In this document: positions 5,555 through 6,040 of the stretch, in pieces
Numbering within the stretch: the stretch's first letter is position 1
Layout: each line of letters starts with the position of its first letter
Source of the DNA: Bacteroidota bacterium
Lineage (GTDB): Bacteria > Bacteroidota > Bacteroidia > B-17B0 > Aurantibacillaceae
Assembly (NCBI GenBank): GCA_947449125.1
Contig: CANFQR010000097.1
Span: 1 to 6,040 of the forward strand
Length of the DNA stretch: 6,040 nucleotides
Direction of reading: 5' to 3'
Notes under the pieces: generated by a model
Told to the model about the DNA's origin: nothing
What the model saw: only the letters and a program-made list of their open reading frames with translations
Database searches by the model: none
Made by a program: the position numbers and the translations under genes

Positions 5555-6040
5555 TTTTGTTTATATTTTTTTTGATAAAGTTTAATGGCATCCTTATTCT
5601 AAATGTTACATTGGTACCTGCTGCATCACAGTAATATCTGAATCTGTCCAGGTAATCACGATAAATTGTATTTAACCCATTAGTAATTGATAGTGTAAAA
5701 ATTAAAGGTTGATGTTTTAACAATAGTGTTGTGCTAAGATTACCACCCAACAAATAATAACTATCTGGTGCTTGAGCAAAATCAATATTTTCAGGTATTC
5801 TGTTTTGTTTTGCAACCAATTGAGAAACTAATTCAATATAAGAATCTTTAATAAAAAAATTGTCTTTAAAATTAAAACCAATTGTCAGCTCTGCTCTGTC
5901 TGCCGGCATATAGATTAATGGTTGACTTAGATCAAGGTTTCTTCCGCGAACAATCATTCCTCTTAACTTAGCATAGGCTTTAAAATTTGAAGTCCATTTT
6001 ACAGCACCATCAATGCCTGAAATATTTGCGTTGTTTTGTG
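5526..6040 (-). CDS. TonB-dependent receptor, C-terminal part (gene runs off the right edge)
   Basis: The frame is open to the right edge, giving 170 complete codons of the C-terminal end; the Met at 5957 is internal. The sequence shows the end of an outer-membrane beta-barrel with alternating strands: 'NANISGIDGAVKW' near the edge, the loop motif 'PLIYMPADRAELTIGF' typical of the last third of the barrel, then 'SITNGLNTIYRDYLDRFRY' and the final strand 'VTFRIRMPLNF'. Such receptors import siderophores, haem, cobalamin, metals or other ligands using TonB energy; the part that would hint at the substrate is missing. Barrels of this kind normally end at or very near the last-strand phenylalanine, which the Bam machinery reads. 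Here 16 polar residues follow ('IKKNINKNENKNENHN'), overlapping the next gene. An A8 run lies immediately after the Phe codon and one intervening codon, so a one-base indel could explain the tail. Confidence 0.9.
   Translation of the reverse strand, partial: QNNANISGIDGAVKWTSNFKAYAKLRGMIVRGRNLDLSQPLIYMPADRAELTIGFNFKDNFFIKDSYIELVSQLVAKQNRIPENIDFAQAPDSYYLLGGNLSTTLLLKHQPLIFTLSITNGLNTIYRDYLDRFRYYCDAAGTNVTFRIRMPLNFIKKNINKNENKNENHN
5539..5562. repeat. Exact 12-bp tandem duplication at the receptor-lipoprotein overlap
   Basis: TCATTTTTGTTT occurs at 5539-5550 and again at 5551-5562 with no mismatch. On the minus strand each copy contains an ATG, so the duplication supplies both Met1 and Met5 of the lipoprotein. 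In the receptor frame the same bases encode a repeated Asn-Lys-Asn-Glu in the extra C-terminal tail. The unit is a multiple of three, so it keeps both frames. Confidence 0.9.
5566..5573 (-). other. A8 homopolymer at the 3' end of the receptor gene
   Basis: On the coding (minus) strand eight A residues follow the bases that encode 'PLNFI'. In the present frame the receptor continues to the stop at 5526-5528. If one A were missing, the reading would become Phe-Ile-Lys-Lys-Ile-stop, using the TAA at 5561-5563. This run is a candidate for replication slippage, transcriptional slippage or a sequencing error. Confidence 0.8.

Noticed and set aside
5358..5585. 75-codon plus-strand open frame with a hydrophobic end
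   Set aside because: Antisense to the lipoprotein signal peptide and receptor tail; its hydrophobicity comes from the complement of Lys/Asn codons.
5526..5957. Separate 143-residue gene starting at an internal Met
   Set aside because: The same frame stays open to the window edge and the residues upstream continue the receptor barrel, so this Met is internal.
1..6040. Defence island, CRISPR array, transposon or other mobile system
   Set aside because: No repeat-spacer pattern, transposase, integrase, toxin-antitoxin or tRNA-associated attachment site was seen; the central genes are conserved housekeeping genes.

Overview
The window looks like chromosomal DNA from a low-GC member of the Bacteroidota. 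The signs are AT-rich coding sequence and spacers, lipoproteins of the 'SCKK' type, a TonB-dependent receptor paired with a small lipoprotein, an MbnP-family protein, a TAnnTTTG-type promoter box, and no Shine-Dalgarno sequence at the start codons examined. Housekeeping genes fill the centre. Envelope and possibly metal-related genes run off both ends. There is no tRNA, rRNA, CRISPR array or insertion sequence.

Left edge (1-387, minus): the N-terminal part of an MbnP-family lipoprotein. A 232-bp divergent spacer follows, with an 8-bp inverted repeat and a likely promoter box. Next is a plus-strand pair, accA (620-1588) and efp (1617-2180), 28 bp apart and closed by a strong hairpin terminator that can serve both strands. 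The EF-P carries Asn at the tip position where E. coli has its modified lysine.

Middle (2229-3440, minus): a secreted protein of unknown function lies upstream of a lipoprotein-type methionine sulfoxide reductase, msrA, with a 15-bp gap, so the two are probably cotranscribed. A 127-bp divergent spacer separates them from rarA (3568-4842, plus), an intact AAA+ replication-recombination ATPase.

Right edge (4889-6040, minus): a small lipoprotein sits directly downstream of the C-terminal end of a TonB-dependent receptor that continues beyond the window. The junction is unusual. The receptor frame reads past its expected terminal aromatic residue into a low-complexity tail and overlaps the lipoprotein gene by 29 bp. 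Just before this lies a run of eight A residues. One base fewer would end the receptor 6 bp before the lipoprotein start. An exact 12-bp tandem duplication in the overlap copies the lipoprotein start codon and encodes a repeated NKNE in the receptor tail.

I see no novel multi-gene system. The best leads are the receptor-lipoprotein junction, the Asn-tip EF-P, and the unknown secreted partner of msrA.
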